Positions 1-9,725 are shown, counted from the stretch's first letter. The stretch is 64,000 bases of DNA from Vibrio tapetis subsp. tapetis (GCF_900233005.1 NZ_LT960612.1:1426001-1490000); one strand, 5' to 3'. Notes: a model not told the origin generated them from the letters alone. Numbers and translations: made by a program.

Positions 1-2
1 AT

Positions 3-311
3 CATCAAATGTTTGATAAGCCTACGTCTGGCGGAGTCATAAAGACGACGGATGTTAATATTCGCGAACTATGCCTATGTGATGTTTTACCAAACCGATC
101 TGCTGCGGGATCGTCCTTGTCCATGAAACTTCCACAAGTGATGGACGCTTACCTGTATTTAGGCCCACAAAGTCGACAATTTGAAGTGAACACATTATCT
201 AGTGACTGGAATGAAATTTTGAGACAACGATTAGGTTTTCTCAACCCTCGACAAAAGGAGGTCGTCAGTAGGGTATTGAACAAAAGTTCTGCTGTTGTCA
301 TTAGAGAGTGA
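3..311 (+). CDS. C-terminal part of an unassigned protein (5' end outside window)
   Basis: An open frame runs in from the window edge and stops at 309-311. The first ATG inside is at position 9 and has no visible ribosome binding site, so I read this as the last ~100 residues of a longer gene and not a short complete one. The sequence is soluble, with no membrane segment. It contains a stretch 'MDAYLYLGPQ' and a charged C-terminus. I do not recognise the family. The next gene has its own Fur-type promoter, so the two need not be linked. Confidence 0.45.
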   Translation, partial: HQMFDKPTSGGVIKTTDVNIRELCLCDVLPNRSAAGSSLSMKLPQVMDAYLYLGPQSRQFEVNTLSSDWNEILRQRLGFLNPRQKEVVSRVLNKSSAVVIRE

Positions 312-408
312 GGTCATTGTCACCAACGTATACGTCATGGTTTTCATGATATTTCTCGATAAACTTAATGCATGTCCAAATTCTGAATCGATTGGTAAAC
401 CCTCATAT

Positions 409-427
409 GATAATGATTGTTATTATC
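409..427. promoter_or_regulatory. Fur box upstream of TonB receptor
   Basis: GATAATGATTGTTATTATC matches the 19-bp Fur consensus GATAATGATAATCATTATC at 16 of 19 positions. It lies about 60 bp before the receptor start. It predicts repression by Fe-Fur when iron is plentiful. Confidence 0.85.
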
Positions 428-487
428 ATTTAAGTTGTTGTAAAATGCACTCGTTGTACATTTTATGAACTTAAATAAGGATATGTA

Positions 488-2446
488 GTGAAAGATGTAA
501 CGTTAAAAGATCGCTTTCCACTTTCGTTGGTAGGCATTGCTATGCTGTCTGCGTTTAGCCACCCCGTATTGGCGAGTGACGTTGGTTATGACGAAAATGA
601 AACCATGGTGGTTACCGCAAGTCTTACTAAACATTCAGAGTTAACTGCTCCCGCATCGATCTCGGTAATTACCGCTGAAGATATTGAGAAAATGCCAGTT
701 AAGGATTTATCTGAAATCGTAAGGGGAGCTGCTGGTGTCAATGCTCTTAGCTCGACGGCTTATGGCCGAAGCTCAGTTCGGATCCGTGGTTTAGATTCAA
801 AACACACGTTAATTTTAATTAATGGACGTCGTATCAACTCTCAAGATGCACTTATCCGAGGCAATGACTTTGATCTTGCTACTGTGCCGATCTCAGCGAT
901 TGAGCGAGTGGAAGTGGTTCGCGGGCCCGTTTCATCACTCTATGGCTCCGAGGCAATGGGTGGGGTGATCAACGTTATTTTGAAGCCAACGACCGACGAG
1001 TTTTCTGGTTCGGTTGGCCTAGAATATGAAAGTGTTCTGGAAGGAGACGGCGGTGATGGAACGAAGGGGCATGCATACGTTAGCGGACAAATGGCAGATT
1101 CCGTGTCTGGAAGCCTCATTGTAGAGTCATCAAAACGAGATCCTTGGAGAACAGAAAAAAATCCAACCGTTGACGCAATTGAACAGCGTCAAAGCACAAA
1201 TTTAATGAGTGAGGTTAACTGGCAATTGAGCGACTCTCAAACTCTGGTTGCTGATGTTATCTACACCAAAGATGAACGAGAGGCCGATTGGGTTCATCCA
1301 CGTAGTGGTATGCACACCAATTCGCAGAACTCGACGAGATGGAATTACGGTTTAGCCCATCAAGGCGTTTGGGATTCCTTTGATTCAAATGCGCGTATTT
1401 ATGGTGAAACGATGAAGCTAGACGATTCGAGTACAGCGTACTCGAATGGATCCGCTCAGGTCGAATTACAACAAAATGCGCTTGATTTCAATTTGAGTGG
1501 GTTGATAAATGATACCCATGCGTGGGTCGCAGGTGGTGAGTATAGAACGTCTAAGCTAAAGAATGATCGAGATCTGAAGTCAGGAGACGTGACTAATTAT
1601 CAAGGCGCGGTATTCCTACAAGGTGAATTCGAATTAAATGATTTGGCGTTAACATTAGGTGGGCGTCAGGATTACCATGAGGTGTATGGTAGTCACTTTA
1701 GTCCTCGCGCATACGCAGTTTATAGTTTTACAGATCAGTTTGTGGCAAAAGCGGGAGCGGGGGGCGGTTTTAGAGCTCCGGGTATGATGGAAAGTAGCGA
1801 TCAGGTACGTGTTATCAGTTGCGGAAATCGTTGTTGGTTAACCGGCAACGATGACTTAAAACCGGAAGAGTCTGAAAGTTATGAAGTCGGGTTTGGTTAT
1901 GAGTCAGCAGATCTAGGGCTTGGCATTGTTTATTACCATAACAACCTTAAAAACAAAATTGAAAGGGATTTGACAAAACAGGTCGGTGTTGAAGGGAGCG
2001 CGCCAATATTTACCTATAAAAATATTGGTAAAGCTGAAGTTAAAGGCGTTGAGTTAGAAGCCTGGTATAACATCAGTGATCGCATTGACGTCGCTGCCAA
2101 TTACACCTACACCGATGCGATGGACAAAGATTCTGGTGAAAAGCTAACTCAAACTCCTGAACATTTTGCTAATATCGACCTCAATTGGCGAGTTACTGAA
2201 CCCCTGAAAACCTTTATAAGAGTTAATTACGTGGGTCAGCAGGTCATAACAAATTCGAGTCGAGAAAATAAAACAGTCGCGGGTTATAGTTTAGTTGGGT
2301 TAGGTGCGTCTTATGCGTTTGAGTCTGTCAGTATAAAAGCCAGCCTAAATAATGTGTTTAACACGCTACTTGATGAGCAAGAAGATTATTACGGGTACTC
2401 TGAAAAAGGTCGAAGTGCTTATGTCAGTGCGACATACGTATTCTAA
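488..2446 (+). CDS. TonB-dependent outer-membrane receptor, catecholate siderophore type
   Basis: This 652-residue protein begins with a GTG codon preceded by AAGGA at suitable spacing. It has a signal peptide (about residues 1-29, ending 'HPVLA'), a TonB box-like segment 'ENETMVVTA', a plug domain (about 45-160) with 'RIRGLDSKHTLILINGRR' and 'VRGPVSSLYGSEAMGGVIN', then a beta barrel that ends in a terminal aromatic (YVF). A short Cys pair ('VISCGNRCWL') sits in a predicted extracellular loop. Length and plug motifs fit the FepA/CirA/IrgA group, which import ferric catecholates with TonB-ExbBD energy. The exact ligand cannot be told from sequence. The Fur box upstream supports an iron role. 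No siderophore synthesis or periplasmic transport genes follow. Confidence 0.9.
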   Translation: MKDVTLKDRFPLSLVGIAMLSAFSHPVLASDVGYDENETMVVTASLTKHSELTAPASISVITAEDIEKMPVKDLSEIVRGAAGVNALSSTAYGRSSVRIRGLDSKHTLILINGRRINSQDALIRGNDFDLATVPISAIERVEVVRGPVSSLYGSEAMGGVINVILKPTTDEFSGSVGLEYESVLEGDGGDGTKGHAYVSGQMADSVSGSLIVESSKRDPWRTEKNPTVDAIEQRQSTNLMSEVNWQLSDSQTLVADVIYTKDEREADWVHPRSGMHTNSQNSTRWNYGLAHQGVWDSFDSNARIYGETMKLDDSSTAYSNGSAQVELQQNALDFNLSGLINDTHAWVAGGEYRTSKLKNDRDLKSGDVTNYQGAVFLQGEFELNDLALTLGGRQDYHEVYGSHFSPRAYAVYSFTDQFVAKAGAGGGFRAPGMMESSDQVRVISCGNRCWLTGNDDLKPEESESYEVGFGYESADLGLGIVYYHNNLKNKIERDLTKQVGVEGSAPIFTYKNIGKAEVKGVELEAWYNISDRIDVAANYTYTDAMDKDSGEKLTQTPEHFANIDLNWRVTEPLKTFIRVNYVGQQVITNSSRENKTVAGYSLVGLGASYAFESVSIKASLNNVFNTLLDEQEDYYGYSEKGRSAYVSATYVF

Positions 2447-2466
2447 TATTCTGGAATAAGTGCTCT

Positions 2467-2497
2467 GAATCACCCTCTATTGTTTGGAGGGTGATTC
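2467..2497. terminator. Bidirectional hairpin between convergent genes
   Basis: GAATCACCCTC (2467-2477) pairs perfectly with GAGGGTGATTC (2487-2497) across a 9-nt loop. It lies between the ends of the TonB receptor and the E2 gene, which converge. There is no long T run, so termination strength is uncertain. Confidence 0.6.
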
Positions 2498-2505
2498 AAA
2501 GGTGA

Positions 2506-3654
2506 TCATGCACTGAGGCTTTCAACTAATGCCTTGATGAACCTAGCGGCTTCGCCTCCTGTACAGGCTCTGTGATCAAAAGTCATGGATAAAGGCATCG
2601 CTTTAACGGCCATCGCTTTATCCTTCTTAATGATGACCTTATCAATGATTCTGCCTGCTCCGACAATCGCTACCTGAGGCGGCGAAACCACAGGCGTTGC
2701 GTAGATACCCGCAATGGCGCCAAAGTTGGTTAAGGTTATGGTGCCGTGCTGAAGTTGTTCACGGCCTATCTTTCTGTTTCTTATTCCAGTAATGGTTTCA
2801 TCTAGCCAACTGCGCATTTGACTGGCGTTAAACTCGTCAGCATGGCGTAAGACTGGCACGTATAAGCCATGTTTACTGTCTACGGCTATGCCGATGTTAA
2901 CGGTGGAATGGACGCAGCGTGTCATCGTCTCTGCGTCGAACCATGCATTTAGAGCAGGCTCTTGCTGGCATGCGTAAATTACAGCTTGTATTAACCGTAT
3001 GGAGATATCCTCATCTTGCGGCCATTTGGTTAATAGGGCTTCTTCGGTAATGGTGACATTGGCAACATGGTGATGTGAGTGGGTCATGGTATTGACCATG
3101 GTTCGTCGTGCGCCTTTAAGAACTTCGGTTCCTGGTAGCTGTTTGTCACACTGCTCGTAGACATCAGATTCAAGAATCTCGCCATCAGGCCCGCTACCGG
3201 TGATGCCATTTAGATCGACACCAAGACGCTGAGATAATAGCCGTGCAGAGGGCATGGCGGTAATGAGGCTGTCTGTTTGGTGCAGGTTATTTGTTCCTAC
3301 CCAGAAATCATCAACGTCTACTTGGTGGCTTTGATGCGATACATTTCCTACGACGGTCGCCGCATCTTGGCTGGCTTGAGCATTTGACGTGCCTTTTCGG
3401 CTACTGGAGGTACTTGATTCGGTTTCTTCAAACTCCAACAACACACTGCCAATATTAATCACATCTCCTGCGTTGCCATGGCGTTTTACTATCGTTCCAT
3501 TGTAGGGGGCAGGCACTTCGACAATGGCTTTGTCTGTTTCAACCGTGACCACAAGTTGGTCGACGTTGACCACATCGCCAACGTTGACATGCCATTCTAC
3601 GATTTCGGACTCAGCCAGTCCTTCGCCTAAATCTGGGAGCATAAATGATTTCAT
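2506..3654 (-). CDS. 2-oxoacid dehydrogenase E2 (dihydrolipoamide acyltransferase)
   Basis: This is the acyltransferase core of a pyruvate or branched-chain 2-oxoacid dehydrogenase complex, about 382 residues. The lipoyl domain (1-76) carries the lipoylated Lys42 in 'VETDKA'. A peripheral subunit-binding domain lies near residues 133-168 ('PSARLLSQRLGVD'), followed by the catalytic domain with 'FDHRACTGGEAARF'. The His of the usual DHRxxDG is present, while the Asp is Thr, a variant I associate with BCKDH-like E2s. I chose ATG 3654, which overlaps the E1beta stop (ATGA) and has AGGAGG six bases upstream, over an upstream TTG at 3660. It is the third gene of the operon. No E3 gene follows, so the complex must borrow a lipoamide dehydrogenase from elsewhere. 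Confidence 0.9.
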   Translation of the reverse strand: MKSFMLPDLGEGLAESEIVEWHVNVGDVVNVDQLVVTVETDKAIVEVPAPYNGTIVKRHGNAGDVINIGSVLLEFEETESSTSSSRKGTSNAQASQDAATVVGNVSHQSHQVDVDDFWVGTNNLHQTDSLITAMPSARLLSQRLGVDLNGITGSGPDGEILESDVYEQCDKQLPGTEVLKGARRTMVNTMTHSHHHVANVTITEEALLTKWPQDEDISIRLIQAVIYACQQEPALNAWFDAETMTRCVHSTVNIGIAVDSKHGLYVPVLRHADEFNASQMRSWLDETITGIRNRKIGREQLQHGTITLTNFGAIAGIYATPVVSPPQVAIVGAGRIIDKVIIKKDKAMAVKAMPLSMTFDHRACTGGEAARFIKALVESLSA

Positions 3655-4634
3655 TGCCAACCTCCTAATAACTCACGAGCCGCGAGCACGATGTCGTCTT
3701 CTTTAATCAAAAAATAGTCTTCATTACGGTAATAAGGCATGACGGTGTCCATTCCGGTCACTCGCTTGGGGGGCGCTTTTAACAGGCACATGGCGTGTTC
3801 TGCTGTTCGAGCTAAAATTTCTGCGCCCACTCCACAGGTTTTGCTGGCCTCGTGAACCACAAGTAAACGGCCTGTTTTTTCGAGTGAACTAAAAATGGTC
3901 GCCATGTCGATGGGTTTTATGCTCGCGAGATCAATCACTTCAGCCTCAATGCCTTGGTTAGACAGCGTTGCGGCGGCTTGCAGTGACTCAACCACACAGG
4001 CTCCCCATGTGACTAAGGTAATGTCTCGGCCCTTACGTAGGGTAAAGCAAGTATCAAGAGGCAGAGACAACCCATTATCGATCACATCGGATTTTACCGT
4101 GCGATAGATCCGTTTAGGTTCAAAGAACATCACCGGATCGTTACTTCTGATTGAGGCAAGTAGCAACCCGTAGGCGCGTTGAGGGGAGGATGGGATCACC
4201 ACCTTAAAGCCAGGGATGTGAGCAAAGAGCGCTTCAAGATTTTCTGAATGATGTTCAGGAGCATGAATCCCACCACCAAAAGGCGCTCGAAAAACTGCAG
4301 GGCAGGTTAATCGTCCTCTGGTTCGATTACGCATTCTCGCTGCATGGCACATTAAGTGTTCCATTGCTGGGAAGATGAACCCTTGGAACTGGAATTCAGC
4401 GACGGGTCGCAGCCCTTGGCTTGCCATGCCCACTGTCACGCCGCCGATGAGTGCTTCTGCTAACGGGGAGTCGATGACTCGCTTTAAACCAAACTTTTCT
4501 TTTAATCCGACGGTGGCTCGAAATACGCCTCCGTTCTCTCCAACGTCTTCTCCTAGTACGACGACATTGTTGTCTTGTGCCATCTCATGATGCAAGGCGA
4601 GGTTGACTGCCTCTAATAGTGTTATTTCAGCCAT
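3651..4634 (-). CDS. 2-oxoacid dehydrogenase E1 beta subunit
   Basis: This is the transketolase-like beta chain of the E1 decarboxylase (327 residues), which pairs with the alpha chain to form the ThDP site. Visible family features are the N-terminal 'ALHHEMAQDNNVVVLGEDVG', the central 'APFGGGIHAPEHHSEN' and a C-terminal transketolase C domain ending near 'YYRNEDYFLIKEDD'. The start has a strong AAGGAGG within the end of the E1alpha gene, and the two frames overlap by 8 bases, so translation is probably coupled. The substrate is not determined by sequence; branched-chain 2-oxoacids are favoured over pyruvate because Vibrio pyruvate dehydrogenase uses the AceE type. Confidence 0.9.
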   Translation of the reverse strand: MAEITLLEAVNLALHHEMAQDNNVVVLGEDVGENGGVFRATVGLKEKFGLKRVIDSPLAEALIGGVTVGMASQGLRPVAEFQFQGFIFPAMEHLMCHAARMRNRTRGRLTCPAVFRAPFGGGIHAPEHHSENLEALFAHIPGFKVVIPSSPQRAYGLLLASIRSNDPVMFFEPKRIYRTVKSDVIDNGLSLPLDTCFTLRKGRDITLVTWGACVVESLQAAATLSNQGIEAEVIDLASIKPIDMATIFSSLEKTGRLLVVHEASKTCGVGAEILARTAEHAMCLLKAPPKRVTGMDTVMPYYRNEDYFLIKEDDIVLAARELLGGWQ

Positions 4635-5751
4635 GTTCTCCTCCTTGCATTCGCATTGCTTTGTTGATCAACTCATCTCGCTGGGCGTTGAGTTCGGTCG
4701 TGGGGGATTCGTATAGGTAATCAAATGCGGACTCAGGAGCTTGGTTGGGTACACTAAGATAGTGCTGTACCGCTTGTTCAATCCGCTGTTTACACGATTC
4801 TTCCCATTCCAATTGCTGACGTGTTGACCACAAACCTTGGCCAACAAGGTACGCCTTAAGGCGTGTAACAGGATCGTATTGCCATGCTTGTTGAAGCTCA
4901 TCTTCTCCTCTATACCGGCTGGCATCATCGGCCGTAGTGTGATCGCTTAATCGGTAACTAATTGCTTCGATTAATGTTGCTCCTTTGCCTCTTCTGGCTC
5001 GTTCTAATCCCGTTAGCACGGCATCATACATAGCGACAACATCATTACCGTCGACGACATGCCCGGGAATACCTGCCCCTTTTGCTTTGTCTGCAAGAGA
5101 ATCCGCACCGCATTGGATAGATCGCGGCACTGAGATAGCCCACTGGTTATTGTTGACGACGAATACAACAGGGACATTCCAAACTCCCGCACAATTGATG
5201 GACTCTAGAAAATCGCCTTTAGAAGTTGCCCCATCACCGCAGGTGACAAGCGTTGCGTGATGACCTCCTCTGATTTTCTGAGCAGAGGCAATGCCAACCG
5301 CGTGGGTGCATTGGGTAGCAATAGGAACGCAAAAAGGCAGGTCTTTACTGGAACTGTTTATCTGTTGTGACGGCTCATTTTGATCACCTGTCCGGTGTAA
5401 TTCAAAGTCGCTGCCTCTTTCATCACCTCCCCAATATTGAAGGTTCTTCTCCATTGCCACACCGCGAGCCCACATTGCAGGCATGTCGCGATAATAGGGG
5501 ACGAATACGTCGTCTTTACGCATAGCTCTGCCAATCGCAATACCGATGGCTTCAGCGCCAAGATGGGACGGGTAAGTTCCGAGTTTACCGGTACGTTGAA
5601 GTGCAACGGCTTTGTTGTCGTACAGACGGGTAAGAACCATGTCTTGATAGAAACCTGTGAGTACTGAAGGCGTTGCCCACTCTGGTAAGTCTTTTGTTAG
5701 GTTTCCGAGGTGGTCGATAAACCTGTGCATGGGTAATGCTTGGACGTTCAT
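4627..5751 (-). CDS. 2-oxoacid dehydrogenase E1 alpha subunit
   Basis: This is the ThDP-binding alpha chain of E1 (374 residues from ATG 5751). The ThDP/Mg motif runs from 'CGDGATSKGD' to 'VVNNNQWAIS' (about residues 171-208). The phosphorylation-loop region reads 'YRLSDHTTADDASRYR', typical of alpha2beta2 E1 enzymes of the BCKDH/PDH type. I preferred ATG 5751, preceded by AGAGGA, over a TTG 33 bases upstream that lacks a good site. It is first in the three-gene operon E1alpha-E1beta-E2. The likely role is oxidative decarboxylation of Val/Leu/Ile-derived 2-oxoacids to branched acyl-CoA, by inference. The divergent neighbours are a di-iron protein and a KAS III. Confidence 0.9.
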   Translation of the reverse strand: MNVQALPMHRFIDHLGNLTKDLPEWATPSVLTGFYQDMVLTRLYDNKAVALQRTGKLGTYPSHLGAEAIGIAIGRAMRKDDVFVPYYRDMPAMWARGVAMEKNLQYWGGDERGSDFELHRTGDQNEPSQQINSSSKDLPFCVPIATQCTHAVGIASAQKIRGGHHATLVTCGDGATSKGDFLESINCAGVWNVPVVFVVNNNQWAISVPRSIQCGADSLADKAKGAGIPGHVVDGNDVVAMYDAVLTGLERARRGKGATLIEAISYRLSDHTTADDASRYRGEDELQQAWQYDPVTRLKAYLVGQGLWSTRQQLEWEESCKQRIEQAVQHYLSVPNQAPESAFDYLYESPTTELNAQRDELINKAMRMQGGEHG

Positions 5752-6250
5752 CTCAATTTCCTCTGAATCGACTTTTAAGAACAAAAGTCATTCCTGCATG
5801 AATAGCTAAGTCATACCGAGGTTTGCGTGGTGTGGCACCGTGTTAGATTGAAACTCTATTCTGACAAACAGGTAAACGCTCTCTCTTTTTACTGTTTGAA
5901 CCACGCTATGTAGTGATAAATCTTGGTACAACCGATTACATTAAGTGTAACCAAAAAGTTGAAGCTTGCTAGAAAGTGTGAGGATAATCGTATTATTGCG
6001 TGCTGGAAAACCTCGCTTTTTAGAGGAAAGTATTGGTTTTTAAAAGGTGAGTTGTTAACAACTGAAAAGATGCACTGCTATCGACGCGAAATTCACAATA
6101 TATTACTGGCATGTTTTTTTAGCTTTTAACATGAAGATTGAAAGAAAAAGCACGGTGATCGGTTCATATAATAGATAACGGCCTACTTTTGTGTGTATCT
6201 TTTAAGTAACGTCGCATTTTATTGTATGGATATAGTGAAAAGGAGAAGCG
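5752..6250. other. Divergent intergenic region, no gene seen
   Basis: About 500 bases lie between the dehydrogenase operon (minus) and the di-iron gene (plus). It is AT-rich and should hold both promoters. A 68-codon frame at 5923-6129 has no ribosome binding site and no recognisable content, so I do not call it. Confidence 0.5.
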
Positions 6251-6952
6251 ATGAAGCCTTGTTTCCCGACAGTTCCTTTGTCGTCAGCATCTGCATCTAA
6301 TAGCCCGGTCAGTCGGTGGCTAAGCGAATTCAAAGAGCAAGATATCGTTTTTGATGAACGTCATGCTGCCGCGTTATCGCGCCTGTTGCCACTGCTAGTT
6401 TGTGGCGAACAGTCGTCTCAGTGGGTGTTTTACAATGAACATCAAAGAGGGGTGAGGAAGGAGATTGAACTTTCCGTTGCGGTGTTTGAAGGTATTGTTG
6501 CAGACGAGAAATACCATGAACAAGCGCTGGATTTTGTGCAACAGCAATTGGCGGCACCATCAGATATTGCGAAATTGAAGAGACGCAGTCAGCGTTTTTA
6601 TATGGCCTTTGGTCACCAAGATACGTTAGCCGAACATTTTGCTCAAATAGCCTGCTTGGACGCGTTGGTTTGTCGAATTATGGTATCGATTGAAAAGAGT
6701 CATCTAGGAGTAGACCATCCGTTTACTTTGCTGTGCCGAATGATTAAGCAAGATGAAGCGCGACACGTAACCCTTTCTAAGCAACATGCTATTACCTTAG
6801 GGTTTGATAAATCCAAATGGCATGAACTGCGCCAATTTGTTTCTGAGAAGCTCTTTGCATTACTCAACAGTGAGCGACAGGCATTTGAGCAAATTGGAGT
6901 CGATCTAGATTGGATCTTCGCAACAAAATCGACAGCTCAGTGTCAGGAGTAA
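6251..6952 (+). CDS. Ferritin-like di-iron protein, possible AurF-type oxygenase
   Basis: This 233-residue, helix-rich soluble protein has AAGGAG six bases before its ATG. Two ExxH motifs that could bind a di-iron centre are visible: E86-K-Y-H89 in 'ADEKYHE' and E169-A-R-H172 in 'QDEARHV'. Further acidic residues at E128 and E148 lie on the intervening helices. This four-helix ExxH pattern is found in ferritin-like oxygenases, among them p-aminobenzoate N-oxygenase AurF and acyl-ACP desaturase relatives. The gene is 51 bases upstream of a KAS III gene in the same direction. That pairing suggests oxidation of an acyl or amino intermediate, which is inference only. Confidence 0.6.
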   Translation: MKPCFPTVPLSSASASNSPVSRWLSEFKEQDIVFDERHAAALSRLLPLLVCGEQSSQWVFYNEHQRGVRKEIELSVAVFEGIVADEKYHEQALDFVQQQLAAPSDIAKLKRRSQRFYMAFGHQDTLAEHFAQIACLDALVCRIMVSIEKSHLGVDHPFTLLCRMIKQDEARHVTLSKQHAITLGFDKSKWHELRQFVSEKLFALLNSERQAFEQIGVDLDWIFATKSTAQCQE

Positions 6953-7003
6953 CCCATTTCCGCCGAGGCCATTTTCAGGAGACACCATTTTTAGGAGTAC
7001 ATC

Positions 7004-8062
7004 ATGACAAGGACGACATTTTTGCCAATGAGAGCCAAATTGTTGGCATGCAATCATCAGTTTCCACATCAACCGCTTTCGACAGAACAGATTTTAAAGG
7101 CATTGGGTGAGCTTTCTGGCAAAAAATACGCCAGATTAGGTAAATTAATTAGCTTAAGGTTAGGGGTGAAACAACGACACTTTACGCGAAGTATTGAGAC
7201 CAAGGTCAGTGCTCCGAGCCCAAAGAACTCAGAATTGGTTTCGGAGGTACTAAGGCAGTGTCTAAAAGATGCCGAAATGGACGTTAATGAACTAGATTAT
7301 TTAATTGGCCATACAACAACGCCAGACACACAATTGCCCCCAAGTATCGCGTGGGTTGCAGAACAAATGCACTATGACGGTCTGTTTGCCGAACTGAGGC
7401 AAGCCTGTACAGGGTTTGTAAGTGGCCTGCAGTTTGCGTTACCTAGGTTAGAAAGCTTAAAGCAACCCGTGGCGATAATTGGTAGCGAAACTGGCTCGGT
7501 CTATTTTGATTATGCTCCGGACTTTTTAAACCAAGCACAGCTCGTGAACTATCTTCAAATGGGAGATGGCGCTGGTGGCGTCATATTAGGCCCGGATGAT
7601 GGCTCGCAAAGAGGAATAATCAGCAGCGTGTATATGGGGCAGATTGGGGTGGGGAAATCCCCCGGTTTGTTTTTAGATGGTGGGTCTGAATCGGTATATA
7701 CACAATCAGATAAAGCTAAGTTTTTACATGATGCTCAAGGTGTTAAGCGCAATGGCGAAGCACTCTTTGAGGCAAGTATTAATGCGTTAGCAGAACAGGG
7801 GCATGATCTGGATTCATTTGATTTTATTATTCCTCATCAAGCCAGCGGCAACATCGATAAACAGTTTTCAAAAAAGACGGGCATTGCCCGCGAAAAAATC
7901 ATTAATGACGCGAAATTCGTTGGGAATTTGGGTTCAGCGGCGATTTGGTGCAGCTTTTCTCGTTTGATTCATAGTGGCAGATTAAGAGAAGGCTCTCGAG
8001 TGGTCGTTCTCGGTGCGGAAGCCACCAAATATATGTATGGTGGCTTTATTTATCAGCACTGA
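7004..8062 (+). CDS. 3-oxoacyl-ACP synthase III (FabH-like ketosynthase)
   Basis: This is a thiolase-fold ketosynthase of 352 residues. The Cys-His-Asn triad of KAS III is complete: Cys135 in 'RQACTGF', His278 in 'IIPHQASGN' and Asn308 in 'VGNLGSAA'. The ATG at 7004 has AGGAG seven bases upstream. Housekeeping fabH sits beside plsX and fabD in Vibrio, and those are absent here, so this looks like an accessory FabH homologue used for a special starter unit or for a secondary metabolite. It shares direction with the di-iron protein gene just upstream and lies divergent from a branched-chain 2-oxoacid dehydrogenase that could supply branched acyl-CoA starters. That functional link is inferred from position. 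Confidence 0.85.
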   Translation: MTRTTFLPMRAKLLACNHQFPHQPLSTEQILKALGELSGKKYARLGKLISLRLGVKQRHFTRSIETKVSAPSPKNSELVSEVLRQCLKDAEMDVNELDYLIGHTTTPDTQLPPSIAWVAEQMHYDGLFAELRQACTGFVSGLQFALPRLESLKQPVAIIGSETGSVYFDYAPDFLNQAQLVNYLQMGDGAGGVILGPDDGSQRGIISSVYMGQIGVGKSPGLFLDGGSESVYTQSDKAKFLHDAQGVKRNGEALFEASINALAEQGHDLDSFDFIIPHQASGNIDKQFSKKTGIAREKIINDAKFVGNLGSAAIWCSFSRLIHSGRLREGSRVVVLGAEATKYMYGGFIYQH

Positions 8063-8093
8063 TTAGCCAACCGTTCCTACGCGGCATCGTTTT

Positions 8094-9725
8094 TTAGAGC
8101 GTGAACTGTGAAACCAAACCTTTTAATTGCTCTGCGTGTTGAGCCAATTCCCTTGCAGAGGAAGCGGTTTGGCTGGCTTGGCTATTGGCGTTCTTAGATA
8201 CTTCAGACACAGAAATAACATTTTTACTGACTTCTGCACTGGCTTGAGACTGCTCTTCGGATGCAGCAGCAATGCTATCTATCATGCCAGAAACCACGTC
8301 AGTGCCAGCGACAATGTCGTCCAAGCTCTTACCCGCTTGAGTAACGAGAGTCATCCCTTCATTAACATGCTCTGTACCGCTTTCCATTCGTTCGACAGCC
8401 ATTTGTGTTTCACTTTGAATGGCTTCGATTGATTTGGCTATTTCTTGTGTAGCCGTTGTGGTGCGATCTGCTAATGTTCGAACTTCGTCTGCAACCACTG
8501 CAAATCCTCGTCCAGCTTCACCTGCGCGAGCGGCTTCAATCGCAGCGTTGAGTGCTAAGAGGTTGGTCTGCTCGGCGATGTCATTAATCACATTGATTAT
8601 ATCGCCAATTTGGGTTCCTCTACGGCCAAGTTCTGAAACGCTAGTGGAGGATGCAGATACGGCTTCACTGATAGCGTTCATGCCTTTAATTGTGTTACGA
8701 ACAATGTTTCCACCGGAGCTTGCTTTAACCCCAGCGTCTTGTGCACTGGATGTCGCGTTGGCGGATTGTTGAGCGACTTCTTGTATGCTAAGAGCAATTT
8801 CGTCAATTGAATTGGAAATATGAGCGACTTGGTTGGCTTGCTGAGTCAGATCTTGTGCCATTTTCTCGTTGGCTTGAACGATGTTTTCTGATCTATTACT
8901 CACGTCGATGGTCGTTTCATAAACGTGTTTCATAGCTTGTTGAGTACGACTTACTGCTTGGTTATAATTTTTAGCCATTTGCCCTAGCTCATCTCTAGAG
9001 TCAATACTGATTTGTGTGGTTAGATCGCCGTTTGCCAAGGCTGTTAGACCTCGAGCAACGGCTTCAACGGGCTGCGAGATGCTTTTCAAGACAGCCCATG
9101 CCAATGAAAACCCGAGAATTATTGCTAATAGGGTTCCCCCTACAATGGTATAACGCGCTGACGCGGTAGCTCCTGATGCTGACGCTTGTCTTGTTTCCAT
9201 TAAACTGCTTTCAATTTCAATAAATTCAGCGATTTGCCCTCTAAACCGGTCAAAATAGACCTTTCCTCTTGCTTCACCTACCAGAGTTGCAATGTTATCC
9301 ATGGTTTGTCCTCGGCCTACCTCACGCCTTAATTCAATTGCGGGCGCTGTTACGTTGGCAATCCATTCGTCAATGTTTGATTGGATTTTAGAAAGACGTT
9401 CTACCTGAGCTGGGTTGTCATCGACAGTTTGTTTTAAGCTACTTACTAATTCACGGAATCTTTGCTTACCACTATTGTAGGGAGACAAGAATTCGTCTTT
9501 ACCGGAAAGCAAAAAACCGCGCATACCTGTTTCCATATCAACGGCGGCACCTTCTATTCTCATCGCCTGCTCAATTACTTTATGAGTGTGATCAACCATT
9601 TTGCTAGAAGCATCTTGCCGATTAGAGCTTTGTAGTGTGATGAAAGAAAGTAATATTAAGAGAATGAGCGGTACGCCTGTACCTAAAGAGATTTTTGCTT
9701 TTAGTGAGAGATTTCCAAATTGCAT
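8094..9725 (-). CDS. Methyl-accepting chemotaxis protein with CHASE3-like sensor
   Basis: This is a 543-residue transmembrane chemoreceptor. One membrane segment lies near residues 11-29, then a periplasmic helical domain (about 30-185) with '[21 protein letters not shown]', which resembles CHASE3, then a second membrane segment (about 190-212), HAMP (about 213-265) and the cytoplasmic signalling hairpin with the conserved tip '[18 protein letters not shown]' and '[15 protein letters not shown]'. It should relay ligand binding to CheA/CheW. The ATG has GGGAGG upstream. It stands alone, convergent with the KAS III gene. There is no C-terminal NWETF-type CheR tether. Confidence 0.95.
   Translation of the reverse strand: MQFGNLSLKAKISLGTGVPLILLILLSFITLQSSNRQDASSKMVDHTHKVIEQAMRIEGAAVDMETGMRGFLLSGKDEFLSPYNSGKQRFRELVSSLKQTVDDNPAQVERLSKIQSNIDEWIANVTAPAIELRREVGRGQTMDNIATLVGEARGKVYFDRFRGQIAEFIEIESSLMETRQASASGATASARYTIVGGTLLAIILGFSLAWAVLKSISQPVEAVARGLTALANGDLTTQISIDSRDELGQMAKNYNQAVSRTQQAMKHVYETTIDVSNRSENIVQANEKMAQDLTQQANQVAHISNSIDEIALSIQEVAQQSANATSSAQDAGVKASSGGNIVRNTIKGMNAISEAVSASSTSVSELGRRGTQIGDIINVINDIAEQTNLLALNAAIEAARAGEAGRGFAVVADEVRTLADRTTTATQEIAKSIEAIQSETQMAVERMESGTEHVNEGMTLVTQAGKSLDDIVAGTDVVSGMIDSIAAASEEQSQASAEVSKNVISVSEVSKNANSQASQTASSARELAQHAEQLKGLVSQFTL

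Noticed and set aside
5923..6129. Possible 68-residue gene in the dehydrogenase/di-iron intergenic region
   Set aside because: No ribosome binding site, no recognisable composition, and it lies in a promoter region.
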